A DNA stretch of 64,000 nucleotides, from NCBI RefSeq assembly GCF_019890725.1, contig NZ_JAINZZ010000016.1, forward strand, positions 1 to 64,000, written 5' to 3'. Source of the stretch: Actinacidiphila acidipaludis. Its GTDB lineage: Bacteria; Actinomycetota; Actinomycetes; Streptomycetales; Streptomycetaceae. A program made the translations under genes and the position numbers. Shown piece by piece: positions 1 through 7,123 of the stretch. Each line of letters begins with the position of its first letter. Within the stretch, counting starts at the first letter, position 1. The notes under the pieces are model-generated. The model did not search any database. It saw only the letters and a program-made list of their open reading frames with translations, and was not told the origin of the DNA.

Positions 1-33
1 TCTGACGCGTGCGATCGAGCCGTTGATCTTCAT
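1..33 (-). CDS. 5' end of a truncated gene, possibly a short-chain dehydrogenase
   Basis: Only the first eleven codons are present, starting at the ATG complementary to 31-33. An AAGGA ribosome-binding site lies 8-9 bases upstream on the minus strand. The visible residues begin MKINGSIA, which resembles the N-terminus of many actinobacterial short-chain dehydrogenases just before the glycine-rich NAD(P) loop. That loop lies outside the window, so the family call is a guess from a short match. The gene is divergent from the TetR gene at 186 and shares its dyad-containing promoter region, so it is a likely target of that regulator. Confidence 0.4.
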   Translation of the reverse strand, partial: MKINGSIARVR

Positions 34-112
34 GGGGACGTCCTTGCCGGGAGAGGAGGGAACGGAGGGGGGGTGGGGGACTGGGGGGGAGTGGGGGGAG
101 AAGCCGAACAGA

Positions 113-155
113 GGAAACAGATCGGTTTCCACCGACTGTAAACCGATCTGTTTCC
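113..155. promoter_or_regulatory. Inverted repeat, probable TetR operator pair
   Basis: Two perfectly complementary 16-base arms (113-128 and 140-155) are separated by 11 bases. Each arm holds AAAC-N6-GTTT, itself a near-palindrome, so the site could be two operators or one large dyad. It lies between the left-edge gene and the tetR gene at 186, 31 bases before the tetR start. This is the usual place for an autoregulatory TetR operator. Confidence 0.7.
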
Positions 156-185
156 GATGTCGAGTCGCAGCGGTAATCTGGCTCC

Positions 186-764
186 ATGACCACCACCACG
201 CCGAAGGCCGCTCCGCGCGACCGGCTGCTCGACGCCGCGGCCGCGCTGTTCTACCGCGAGGGCACCGGCACCGGCATCGACGCCCTGTGCAGGGCCGCCG
301 GGGTCTCCAAGCGCTCGATGTACCAGCTCTTCGACAGTAAGGACGCGGTGCTCGCCGCCGCCCTGGAACGCCAGGCGCCTGGCCTGGAGGCGAAGCTGCT
401 CCCGGCGCCTGACGAGCCGGCCGGGCCGCGGGACCGGATCCTGTACGTCTTCGGCCGGCTGGAGGAGGCCGCGGCGGCGGAGACCTACCGCGGATGCCCG
501 TTCCTGGCGGCGCAGGTGGAGCTGAAGGACCCCGGACACCCGGCCAGCGTGGTGGCCGCCGCGAACAAGCGGCACCTCGCGGACTTCTTCCGGGCCGAGG
601 CGGAACGCGCCGGGGCCGACCGGCCCGGCCGGCTGGCGCGGCAGCTGATGGTGGTCTACGACGGGGCGAGCGCCCGGGCGGGCATCGGCGCCGACCGGCT
701 CGACGACGGCCTCGCGGTCGCCACGGCGTCGGCGCTGCTGGACGCGGCGGGCGTCAGCGCGTAG
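186..764 (+). CDS. TetR/AcrR family transcriptional regulator
   Basis: A 192-residue one-component regulator. Residues 12-58 form the TetR DNA-binding domain: a helix starting RDRLLDAAAALFYREG, then the recognition part GVSKRSMYQLFDSKDAVLAAAL. The C-terminal half is a variable ligand-binding domain with one Cys (CPFLAAQ region) and no clear ligand signature. The length is typical for the family. The ATG at 186 is followed directly by threonine codons. The gene sits 31 bases after a 43-bp dyad that probably binds it, and it is divergent from the left-edge gene, which it may repress. Its 3' end overlaps the convergent gene by 11 bases. The ligand is unknown. Confidence 0.9.
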   Translation: MTTTTPKAAPRDRLLDAAAALFYREGTGTGIDALCRAAGVSKRSMYQLFDSKDAVLAAALERQAPGLEAKLLPAPDEPAGPRDRILYVFGRLEEAAAAETYRGCPFLAAQVELKDPGHPASVVAAANKRHLADFFRAEAERAGADRPGRLARQLMVVYDGASARAGIGADRLDDGLAVATASALLDAAGVSA

Positions 765-1395
765 CGCGCCGGCCGGCCAGGACGCCGAAGTAGTCGCCGC
801 CCTTGCGGCGCGGGCTGTCGCTGCCCCAGGCCCGCAGCCGGCGCAGCGGCGCCCGTACCAGCCGCGGTACGTGCTTGGAGCACTGGATGTAGGCCTCCTC
901 CACCTCCGTCTCCACCCACACCGCCGGACGCCGGCCGCGCGCCGGGTCCGCGGGCAGGCCCGGGTGCAGCTCGCGCATCTCGCCGTCGGTGACCACCCGG
1001 GCCCGCCCGTTGATGTGCAGCCCGATCCGGTCGCGGGAGAAGTCCAGCAGCAGGAGGCCGATGTGCGGGTTCTCCCGGATGTTGCCGAGCGAGGCCATCA
1101 CACCGTTGCCCCGGTACTCGGGATAGCAGAGCGTCTTGGCGTCCAGCACGTGCAGCACCCCCGCCGGGCCTGCCCGGAACGCGGCGTCGCACTCGCCGCG
1201 CCCGTCCGAGGTGGCGACGAAGAACATCTCCTGCTCCGCCGCGAACTCCCGCATGCGCGCGTTGAGATGGTCCAGCACCTGGTCGGCGTAGAAGCGGTCC
1301 GCGCGCTGCCGCGTCCCCAACTCGTCCTGCAGACCGTGCTCCCCGGCACTGCCGGGACGTGGCGGCACCGCACCGGGACCCGCGTCGTCGAACAT
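754..1395 (-). CDS. Pyridoxamine 5'-phosphate oxidase-family flavin/F420-type protein
   Basis: A 213-residue protein of the split beta-barrel (PNPOx-like) fold. The core runs from about residue 35 (VLDHLNARMREFAAEQEMFFVATSDGRG split around a predicted barrel strand) through GNIRENPHIGLLLLD, a typical PNPOx-like strand-turn motif in which FMN or F420 phosphate is bound. It ends with a basic tail. Members act as oxidoreductases on small substrates or simply bind flavin; the substrate cannot be told from sequence. The ATG is preceded by GAGAGGGA. The gene is convergent with tetR and its stop overlaps that gene by 11 bases, so the two transcripts are antisense at their ends. Confidence 0.8.
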   Translation of the reverse strand: MFDDAGPGAVPPRPGSAGEHGLQDELGTRQRADRFYADQVLDHLNARMREFAAEQEMFFVATSDGRGECDAAFRAGPAGVLHVLDAKTLCYPEYRGNGVMASLGNIRENPHIGLLLLDFSRDRIGLHINGRARVVTDGEMRELHPGLPADPARGRRPAVWVETEVEEAYIQCSKHVPRLVRAPLRRLRAWGSDSPRRKGGDYFGVLAGRRATR

Positions 1396-1546
1396 CGGCC
1401 GTCCCTCTCGCTTCGGGTGAATCCCCCGTCGGGCGGACAGTCACGCTAGCCCCGGGACACAACAGGACCGGCGGGTTCCGCCCAACACCACCCGCGTCCG
1501 GCCACGGCGTGGTAAGCGCACGCATGTCCACGATGCGGTCAGCCGT

Positions 1547-1576
1547 TTGACCGGTTTCCGCGCGGGCGGATACGTT
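1547..1576 (+). promoter_or_regulatory. Promoter of the cysteine leader peptide
   Basis: TTGACC (1547-1552) and TACGTT (1571-1576) are spaced by 18 bases, matching a vegetative sigma-type promoter. The expected start point is within a base or two of the leader ATG at 1584, so the leader mRNA would be leaderless or nearly so. No ribosome-binding site precedes that ATG. Confidence 0.5.
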
Positions 1577-1583
1577 GCGCGGC

Positions 1584-1664
1584 ATGCAGCGCACCACACA
1601 CCTGACGACGCGGGGTCATGTCGACCTCAAGCGTGTGTGCTCTGCCGCGTGTCACCGGGCCTGA
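1584..1664 (+). CDS. Cysteine-containing leader peptide of a sulfur-assimilation locus
   Basis: A 26-codon open frame reads MQRTTHLTTRGHVDL followed by KRVCSAACHRA and stop. It matches the short actinobacterial leader peptides that precede sulfur-metabolism genes: a basic TTRGHVDL-like centre, then a Cys-Ser-Ala-x-Cys segment just before the stop. Such peptides are thought to sense cysteine supply through ribosome stalling at the Cys codons, changing expression of the genes behind them. Here it lies 100 bases before the ROK gene that opens the sulfur locus. The two Cys codons are TGC and TGT, five and eight codons before the stop. The match to the leader pattern is seen directly; the regulatory role is inferred from the family. 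Confidence 0.8.
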   Translation: MQRTTHLTTRGHVDLKRVCSAACHRA

Positions 1665-1763
1665 GCGAACGGCTCCGCACAGGAGCGCCCTCGGGAGTGC
1701 CCGCCGCCGGTCCGCGACCGGCCGCCCGCCGTGCCTCCCGCCGCCCCGACCCGGAAGGCATCC

Positions 1764-3038
1764 GTGGTGACCCCGCAGAACGACCGCCGCTCCCGCACGG
1801 CACTCCCGACTCCCTTGCGCCGGGCCGACGTCGGGCCTCCGCCGGGGCAGCGCCGCGGGTCCGCCGCCGGCGCGGTGCTCGGCGCCGTCCTGGACCACGG
1901 GCCCGTGGCCCGCAGCACCGTGGCCCGGCTCACCGGCCTGTCGCCGGCGGCGGTCACCGGGCACAGCGCCCGGCTGCTCGCCCGTGGACTGGTGCGCGAA
2001 CGGCCCGAGACCACCGGGCCGCGCGGCCTCGGCCGCCCGCACATCCCGCTGGAGATCGAGACCGGCGCCCACCTGGTGGCCGGCGTGCACATCGCGGTCA
2101 CCAACTCCACGGTGGCGCTGATGGATCTGCGCGGCCGCATCGTCGCGCGGGACCGCCGGCCGCACCACCGGCCCTCGCCGCGCGACGTGCTCGACGGCGT
2201 CCCGGCGCGGCTGGCGGCCCTCACCGCCGCGCACGGGGCCGGCCGCACCGTGCTCGCGCTGGGGGCCGCCACCGGCTCCTGGGTGGATCCCGGCGCCGGC
2301 GTCGTCGTCGACCACCCGTGGCTGGGATGGCACGACGTGCCGGTGCGTGACCTGCTGACGGCTGCCACGGGACTGCCGGTCCACGTGGACAGCCACTCCC
2401 GCGCGCTGGCCCGCGCCGAGCAGTTGCTCGGCACGGTCGCGGCCCGGGACAGCAGCGTGCTGCTGTTCGTCGGCGCGGTCGTCGACGCGGCGTTCGCGAC
2501 GGCGGGCGCGGTCCACCGCGGGCCGCGCTCCGGCGCCGGCAGCGTGGCCCATCTCCCGCTCGCGCCGGGGGAGGAGGAGGCGGGCGTCCCGCCGGAGCCC
2601 TGTACCTGCGGGACGCCGCGGTGCCTGCAGTCCGAGGTCGCCGAACCCTCGCTGCTGCGTCAGGCGGCGGCGCGCGGCCTGCACGTCGGCGCCTTCGGCG
2701 ACCTGCTCGACCTGGCGCGGGCCGGCGACCCCACGGCGGTCACGCTGTTCCGGCGCCGGGCCCGGCTGGTCGGCAGGGTGGCCGCCCTGCTGCTCGACAT
2801 GTTCGACCCCGGCGTCCTGGTGGTGGTCGAACCGGGCACCGGCCGGCTCCCCGAGTGCCTGGCCGACCTGCGCGCCGAGGTCGCCGCCCGCTCGGTGGTC
2901 TGCGACGACCCCGAACAGGCCGTCCTGCCCAGCAGTTTCACCGGTTCCGTGCTGCCGGTCGCCGGTTGTTCGGTGGCGCTCGGCGCGCTGTACGCGGACC
3001 CGCTGGGCCCGTGGGCGGCGCTGCCCGCGGTGTCCTGA
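1764..3038 (+). CDS. ROK family transcriptional regulator
   Basis: A protein of about 424 residues with an N-terminal winged helix (roughly residues 35-85, including LTGLSPAAVTGHSARLLA) followed by a ROK domain. The ROK zinc motif is present as CTCGTPRC. Start codon GTG at 1764 or 1767 is chosen because GGAAGG lies 6-9 bases upstream; a further upstream in-frame ATG at 1731 has no such site. ROK regulators usually respond to sugars or sugar phosphates. Here the gene lies between a cysteine leader peptide and a flavin reductase/ABC/monooxygenase operon, so it probably governs organosulfur use. The usual ROK sugar-site residues look degenerate (HVDSHSRALA in place of the VENDANAAA type), which fits a changed or lost ligand. 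Confidence 0.85.
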   Translation: MVTPQNDRRSRTALPTPLRRADVGPPPGQRRGSAAGAVLGAVLDHGPVARSTVARLTGLSPAAVTGHSARLLARGLVRERPETTGPRGLGRPHIPLEIETGAHLVAGVHIAVTNSTVALMDLRGRIVARDRRPHHRPSPRDVLDGVPARLAALTAAHGAGRTVLALGAATGSWVDPGAGVVVDHPWLGWHDVPVRDLLTAATGLPVHVDSHSRALARAEQLLGTVAARDSSVLLFVGAVVDAAFATAGAVHRGPRSGAGSVAHLPLAPGEEEAGVPPEPCTCGTPRCLQSEVAEPSLLRQAAARGLHVGAFGDLLDLARAGDPTAVTLFRRRARLVGRVAALLLDMFDPGVLVVVEPGTGRLPECLADLRAEVAARSVVCDDPEQAVLPSSFTGSVLPVAGCSVALGALYADPLGPWAALPAVS

Positions 3039-3092
3039 CGGCGTTCCCGTGAAGAGCCGCGAAAACGCCCTTTAATTCACCGAGTTGCATTG

Positions 3093-3122
3093 TTGACCGC
3101 CCCGGATTCCCGACAGGACAAT
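3093..3122 (+). promoter_or_regulatory. Predicted promoter upstream of the flavin reductase operon
   Basis: TTGACC (3093-3098) and GACAAT (3117-3122) are 18 bases apart. The -10 element ends 6 bases before an ATG at 3129, the same arrangement as the leader-peptide promoter at 1547. If it is used, the transcript carries about 370 bases before the flavin reductase start, which is room for a leader ORF and attenuator. Confidence 0.45.
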
Positions 3123-3128
3123 GGAAAC

Positions 3129-3293
3129 ATGACCAGCGAGCAGCGGATCGGGGAAGGCCGGCGGATGCCGGGACGTCCCTTCCGCGCGCCCGCGGATCCG
3201 GCGCGTGAGTCCGCCCTGCGCCCGTGTTGTCGCACCCGTCGTGCGTGTCGTCGCACGCGCCTTTCCTGTCGCGGATCGCACCGGGCGGCCTGA
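3129..3293 (+). CDS. Possible second leader ORF, rich in Cys and Arg
   Basis: A 54-codon frame begins at an ATG placed 6 bases after a predicted -10 element. Its last 22 codons hold four Cys codons (CC, C, C), all TGT although TGC would be expected in this genome, and many Arg codons. It ends SHRAA, close to the CHRA end of the recognised leader at 1584. It has no ribosome-binding site and no homology I recognise. I infer that it may be a second cysteine-responsive leader for the downstream operon; it could equally be non-coding 5' UTR. The remaining stretch, 3294-3496, shows no gene; it is less GC-rich than its surroundings and contains several T-rich tracts. Confidence 0.25.
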   Translation: MTSEQRIGEGRRMPGRPFRAPADPARESALRPCCRTRRACRRTRLSCRGSHRAA

Positions 3294-3496
3294 ACCGCCG
3301 CTCGCCGTAACGGATTCCCGCCTCGCCTTCATTTCGCACCGCCGCTGTTCGCGCGGCGGCAGCGGCTCGCGGTGGGCCGCCGCCGGTCCACCGTGCCGTC
3401 GAAATCCCTTGTGCTTTCCGTGCATTCCTTCTTTCCGTCTTCCGGATTGCTTCCTTCGCGTGATCCGTCACGCCCATTTCTCTGCGCCAGGGGGAG

Positions 3497-4012
3497 ATGT
3501 TGACCGTCACCGTGTCCTCACTTCAGGCTCCGGGCATCGGCCCGGAGCGGTTCAAGCGGGTCTTCCGCAACCACCCCGCGGGGGTGGTCGTCGTCACCGT
3601 GGACGCCGGCCGCGGCCCCGCGGGCTTCACCGCGACCTCACTCACCTCGCTGTCCCTCACCCCTCCGCTGGTCTCGTTCGGTATCGGCGTCACCGCGTCG
3701 TCCTGGCCGCACGTCGAGCGCGCCGCCGGCGCCGTCGTGAACTTCCTCGGCGCCGAACAGGAGGACGTGGCACGGCGGTTCGCCACCAGCGGCATCGACC
3801 GGTTCGCCGCGCCCACCCGCTGGCGCCGGCTGCCGGGCGGCGAGCCCGTCCTCGACGGCGTCGGCGGCTGGCTGCGGGTCGGCATCGAACAGGTCGTCCC
3901 GGCCGGTGACCACCGCATCGTCGTCGCCAGGGTCGAGGACTGCTGGCTCGACGAGGGCCGCGGCCCGCTGCTCTTCCACGACGGCGCCTACCACTCGCTG
4001 AACTCCCGCTGA
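3497..4012 (+). CDS. Flavin reductase family protein (NAD(P)H:FMN reductase)
   Basis: A 171-residue flavin reductase-like protein that would supply FMNH2 to the monooxygenase encoded at 7107. Family features are PAGVVVVT near residue 27, FTATSLTSLSLTPPLVSFGI around residues 45-63 (split here into its two parts, FTATSL and PPLVSF), and the closing HDGAYHSL. The ATG at 3497 directly follows GGGGAG, which is too close. A TTG at 3500 or GTG at 3512 may be the true start, so the first few residues are uncertain. It lies 68 bases before the substrate-binding protein gene and is the first full-length enzyme gene of the sulfur operon. Confidence 0.9.
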   Translation: MLTVTVSSLQAPGIGPERFKRVFRNHPAGVVVVTVDAGRGPAGFTATSLTSLSLTPPLVSFGIGVTASSWPHVERAAGAVVNFLGAEQEDVARRFATSGIDRFAAPTRWRRLPGGEPVLDGVGGWLRVGIEQVVPAGDHRIVVARVEDCWLDEGRGPLLFHDGAYHSLNSR

Positions 4013-4080
4013 CCGCGGCCCTTCCGCGGCCCTTCCGCAGTCCTTGCCGTAGTCCTTTCCGCACTCATCAGGAATCCACG

Positions 4081-5145
4081 ATGCCCACCAGCAGCCCGCA
4101 CCCCCTCGTCCACCGCCGCTCCTTCCTCGCCCTGACCGCCGGCGCGGCCCTCGGCCTCGCCGGATGCGCCCGCACCACGACGGCGGCAGACGCCTCCCTG
4201 CCGACGCGCGCGCTCCCCTCGGGCGCGCCACCGCCCGGCACCAGGCTCTCCATCGCCATCCACACCGCCCAGCTCCAGCTCGCGTACTCCGGGCTGGACG
4301 CGCAACTGCCCTTCCACGTGTCCGGCTGGCCCAACCTCAGCGCCGGGCCGGACGTCATCCAGGGATTCCGCGCCCACAGCGTCGACCTGGCCAGCAACGC
4401 CGGAATCCCGCCGATCCAGGCGCAGGCCATCGGCGTCGGCGCCCGCATCGTCGCCGTGCAGTCCCGCAACCACCCCATCTACACCTTCGCCACCGCGCCC
4501 GGCAGCGGCATCGCCTCCGCCCAGGACTTCCGCGGCAAGAAGATCGCCTTCTCCCAGGGGCAGGCGCAGGGTGTCGTGGTGCTGCGCGCCCTGAAGGAGG
4601 TGGGACTGAAGAACTCCGACGTCACGCTCGTCGCGCTGCCCAGCACGCAGTTCCTCACCGCGCTCCAGGCCGGGCAGGTGGACGTCGCGCCGCTCGCCGA
4701 GCCGGTGCTGACCAAGTACCTCGCCCAGTACGGCAAGGACGGCGCCCGCGGCGTCCACACTGACGTGGTGGACCTGCTGGCCGTCCTGTGGGCCCCCGTC
4801 GAGGTGCTGGAGGACGACGCCAAGGCGGCCGCGATCCGCAGCTTCGTCCCGCTGTGGGCGCAGGGCGTGGTGTGGGCCTGGGAGCACCCGGAGCAGTGGA
4901 TCCAGACGTACTACGTCAAGGACCAGGGCGTCAGCGCCGACGACGGCCGGCGCATCGTCGCCTCGCTGGACCAGCCGCAGTTCCCGCTGAGCTGGGACAA
5001 GGCGATCGCGTGGGAGCAGCAGACGGCGGACCTGATGGCCGAGGGCGGCTTCGTGCCCAAGGTCGGGGTGGAGTCGCTGTTCGACCGGCGGTTCGAGGGC
5101 CTGGCGGCGCGGTCGGTCCCGCGGAAGTACCGGGTGGCGTCATGA
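4081..5145 (+). CDS. ssuA: ABC transporter substrate-binding lipoprotein, aliphatic sulfonate type
   Basis: A 354-residue periplasmic-binding-type lipoprotein. The N-terminus has a twin-arginine-like RRSFLALT stretch, a hydrophobic core and a lipobox LAGC with the Cys near residue 28, so it is probably exported and lipid-anchored. The mature part follows the SsuA/TauA/NrtA fold: it has LDAQLPFHVSGWPN, SNAGIPPIQA, the RGKKIAFSQGQA segment and LPSTQFLTALQAGQVD. It would capture a sulfonate or related organosulfur compound. It overlaps the permease gene by four bases (ATGA), showing translational coupling. The exact ligand cannot be read from sequence; nitrate or taurine-like ligands are alternatives, but the flavin enzymes next to it favour organosulfur. 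Confidence 0.85.
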   Translation: MPTSSPHPLVHRRSFLALTAGAALGLAGCARTTTAADASLPTRALPSGAPPPGTRLSIAIHTAQLQLAYSGLDAQLPFHVSGWPNLSAGPDVIQGFRAHSVDLASNAGIPPIQAQAIGVGARIVAVQSRNHPIYTFATAPGSGIASAQDFRGKKIAFSQGQAQGVVVLRALKEVGLKNSDVTLVALPSTQFLTALQAGQVDVAPLAEPVLTKYLAQYGKDGARGVHTDVVDLLAVLWAPVEVLEDDAKAAAIRSFVPLWAQGVVWAWEHPEQWIQTYYVKDQGVSADDGRRIVASLDQPQFPLSWDKAIAWEQQTADLMAEGGFVPKVGVESLFDRRFEGLAARSVPRKYRVAS

Positions 5146-6113
5146 CCGAGGCGCTGTCCCGCGTCCGTACCGAGACGCTGTCCCGAGTCCCTGAGGTGGA
5201 GCGGCCCCGGGTCGGGTCCGGGGCCGCGGGCACCGGAACCACCGCGCCCGACCTCGTCCCCGCCGGCCCCGACCTCGTCCCCGCCGGCCCCGACGTCGTC
5301 CCGGCCGCCCCCGTTCCCGCGGCCGCGCGCGGCACCCGCCGCAGGCTGGGGCCCGGCAGGGCCGTGCCGTTCGGCCGGCTGCTCGGGCCGCTGCTCCTGG
5401 TGGCGGTGTGGTGGGCGGCCTCCGCGCTGCACTACCTGGACCCGCGGATCCTGTCCGGGCCGGGCTCGGTGGCCGCCACCGCGGCCGACCTGATCCGTGA
5501 CGGACGGCTCCAGGACAACGTGCTGGTCTCGCTGCAGCGGGCGGGACTGGGCCTGCTGTTCGGCGTCCTGGCGGGCGTGGTGCTCGCGCTCGCCGCCGGA
5601 CTCAGCCGCTTCGGCGAGTACCTGCTGGACGGCACCCTGCAGGTCAAACGGGCGATCCCGTCGCTGGCGATGCTGCCGCTGCTCATCCTGTGGCTGGGCA
5701 TCGGCGAGCAGATGAAGGTCACCGTGATCGCCCTCGGCGTCGCCGTCACCGTCTACATCAACACCTACGCCTCGCTGACCGGCATCGACAGCCGGTACGT
5801 GGAGCTCGCCGAGAGCCTGGATCTGAGCCGCCTCCAGTTCCTGCGCCGGGTGGTCGTCCCCGGTTCGCTGCCCGGGTTCTTCGTGGGCCTGCGGCTCGGC
5901 GTGACCGCGTCCTGGCTCGGGCTGATCGTCGTCGAGCAGATCAACTCCACCAGCGGCATCGGCTACATGATGTTCCAGGCGCAGCAGTACGCCCAGTCCG
6001 ACGTGATCATCGTCGGCCTGGTGGCCTACGGGATCTTCGGGTTCGCCTCCGACGCGGCGGTCCGGGCGGTCGAGAGGAGGGTGCTGTCATGGCGCCGCAC
6101 ACTGGCGGGCTGA
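5142..6113 (+). CDS. ssuC: ABC transporter permease, sulfonate type
   Basis: A 323-residue inner-membrane permease of the SsuC/TauC/NrtB group. About six hydrophobic segments lie between residues 75 and 310, and the conserved ATPase-contact loop reads ELAESLDLSRLQFLRRVVVPGSLPG in two parts (ELAESLDLS, VVVPGSLPG). The start is the ATG overlapping the stop of the binding-protein gene. The N-terminus carries an unusual 75-residue extension that is Pro/Val/Ala rich and includes three tandem copies of a seven-residue unit, DLVPAGP, the third degenerate. This tail is not part of the family core and is probably disordered in the cytoplasm. Confidence 0.88.
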   Translation: MTEALSRVRTETLSRVPEVERPRVGSGAAGTGTTAPDLVPAGPDLVPAGPDVVPAAPVPAAARGTRRRLGPGRAVPFGRLLGPLLLVAVWWAASALHYLDPRILSGPGSVAATAADLIRDGRLQDNVLVSLQRAGLGLLFGVLAGVVLALAAGLSRFGEYLLDGTLQVKRAIPSLAMLPLLILWLGIGEQMKVTVIALGVAVTVYINTYASLTGIDSRYVELAESLDLSRLQFLRRVVVPGSLPGFFVGLRLGVTASWLGLIVVEQINSTSGIGYMMFQAQQYAQSDVIIVGLVAYGIFGFASDAAVRAVERRVLSWRRTLAG

Positions 6114-7123
6114 CCGCCCGCCGCCCCGGCGCGAAGCCGGCCGGCGGCAGCCCCGCCGCCGGACTCCCCGCCGGCAGCCCCACGGCGGACAGCCCCGCCG
6201 GCACCGGGCCGGGCACCGGACCTGCCGTGCGCACCGACCGCCTGGTCCGCGCCTTCGGCGGCCGGCAGGTGCTCCGGGAGCTCGATCTGACCATCGCCCG
6301 GGGCGAGTTCACCGCGCTGCTCGGCCGCAGCGGGTCGGGGAAGTCCACCCTGCTGCGGGCCATCGCCCGGCTCGACCACGGCGTGGCCGGCTCCGGCGGA
6401 CTGACCGTCCCCGACCGGGTCTCGCTGTCGTTCCAGGACTCCAGGCTGCTGCCGTGGCTGCGCGTCCTGGACAACGTGGTCCTCGGCATCCGGGGGCCCC
6501 GGGCCCGCGAACGCGGCGAGACGGCCCTGGCCGAGGTCGGACTGGCGGGCCGCGAACGGTCCTGGCCGCACGAACTGTCCGGCGGCGAGCAGCAGCGCGC
6601 CGCGCTCGCCAGAGCGCTGGTGCGCGACCCCGAACTGCTGCTGTCCGACGAGCCGTTCGGCGCCCTGGACGCGCTGACCCGGATCAAGATGCACGGCCTG
6701 CTGCGGGAGTTGTACGAACGGCACCGGCCGGCCGTGCTGCTCGTCACCCATGACGTCGACGAAGCGGTCGAACTCGCCGACCGGGTACTCGTTCTGGAGG
6801 AGGGCCGGATCGCCGTGGACCTGGCCGTCCGCCTGCCGGCCCGCCGAAGCCGCCGCGACCCGCGGTTCCAGGAGTACCGCGACACCCTGCTGGCCGCGCT
6901 CGGCGTCGCCGAACCCGACGACCCCGAACCCGACGACCTCGAGTCCGACGGCCAAGCGCCCGGCGTGGCAGCGCGCCCGTACGCCGGCGCGGACGCCCTT
7001 CCGACCCCGGACACCGTTCACCCCCCGCACCCCGCCCCGGACCTCTTCGGCGACCCCGTCCACCCGCCGCGGCGCGCCGTGCGCCCCGACCAGGAGAAGG
7101 ACTCCCATGACCCGCAGGACTGA
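6089..7123 (+). CDS. ssuB: ABC transporter ATP-binding protein, sulfonate type
   Basis: A 344-residue ATPase. Walker A GRSGSGKST is near residue 82, the Q-loop reads LSFQDSRLLPW, the signature is LSGGEQQRAALARAL, Walker B is LLLSDEPFGALDAL, and the H-loop is LLVTHDVDEA. These are all intact and of the nitrate/sulfonate/taurine class. The ATG at 6089 follows GAGGAGG and overlaps the end of the permease gene by 25 bases. The N-terminus has a Pro/Gly/Ala-rich tail of about 45 residues. The C-terminus extends about 70 residues past the usual end with acidic and proline-rich sequence (repeated PDDPEPDD-like units). The gene overlaps the next by 17 bases, so the tail could be a by-product of coupling rather than functional. 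Confidence 0.9.
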   Translation: MAPHTGGLTARRPGAKPAGGSPAAGLPAGSPTADSPAGTGPGTGPAVRTDRLVRAFGGRQVLRELDLTIARGEFTALLGRSGSGKSTLLRAIARLDHGVAGSGGLTVPDRVSLSFQDSRLLPWLRVLDNVVLGIRGPRARERGETALAEVGLAGRERSWPHELSGGEQQRAALARALVRDPELLLSDEPFGALDALTRIKMHGLLRELYERHRPAVLLVTHDVDEAVELADRVLVLEEGRIAVDLAVRLPARRSRRDPRFQEYRDTLLAALGVAEPDDPEPDDLESDGQAPGVAARPYAGADALPTPDTVHPPHPAPDLFGDPVHPPRRAVRPDQEKDSHDPQD

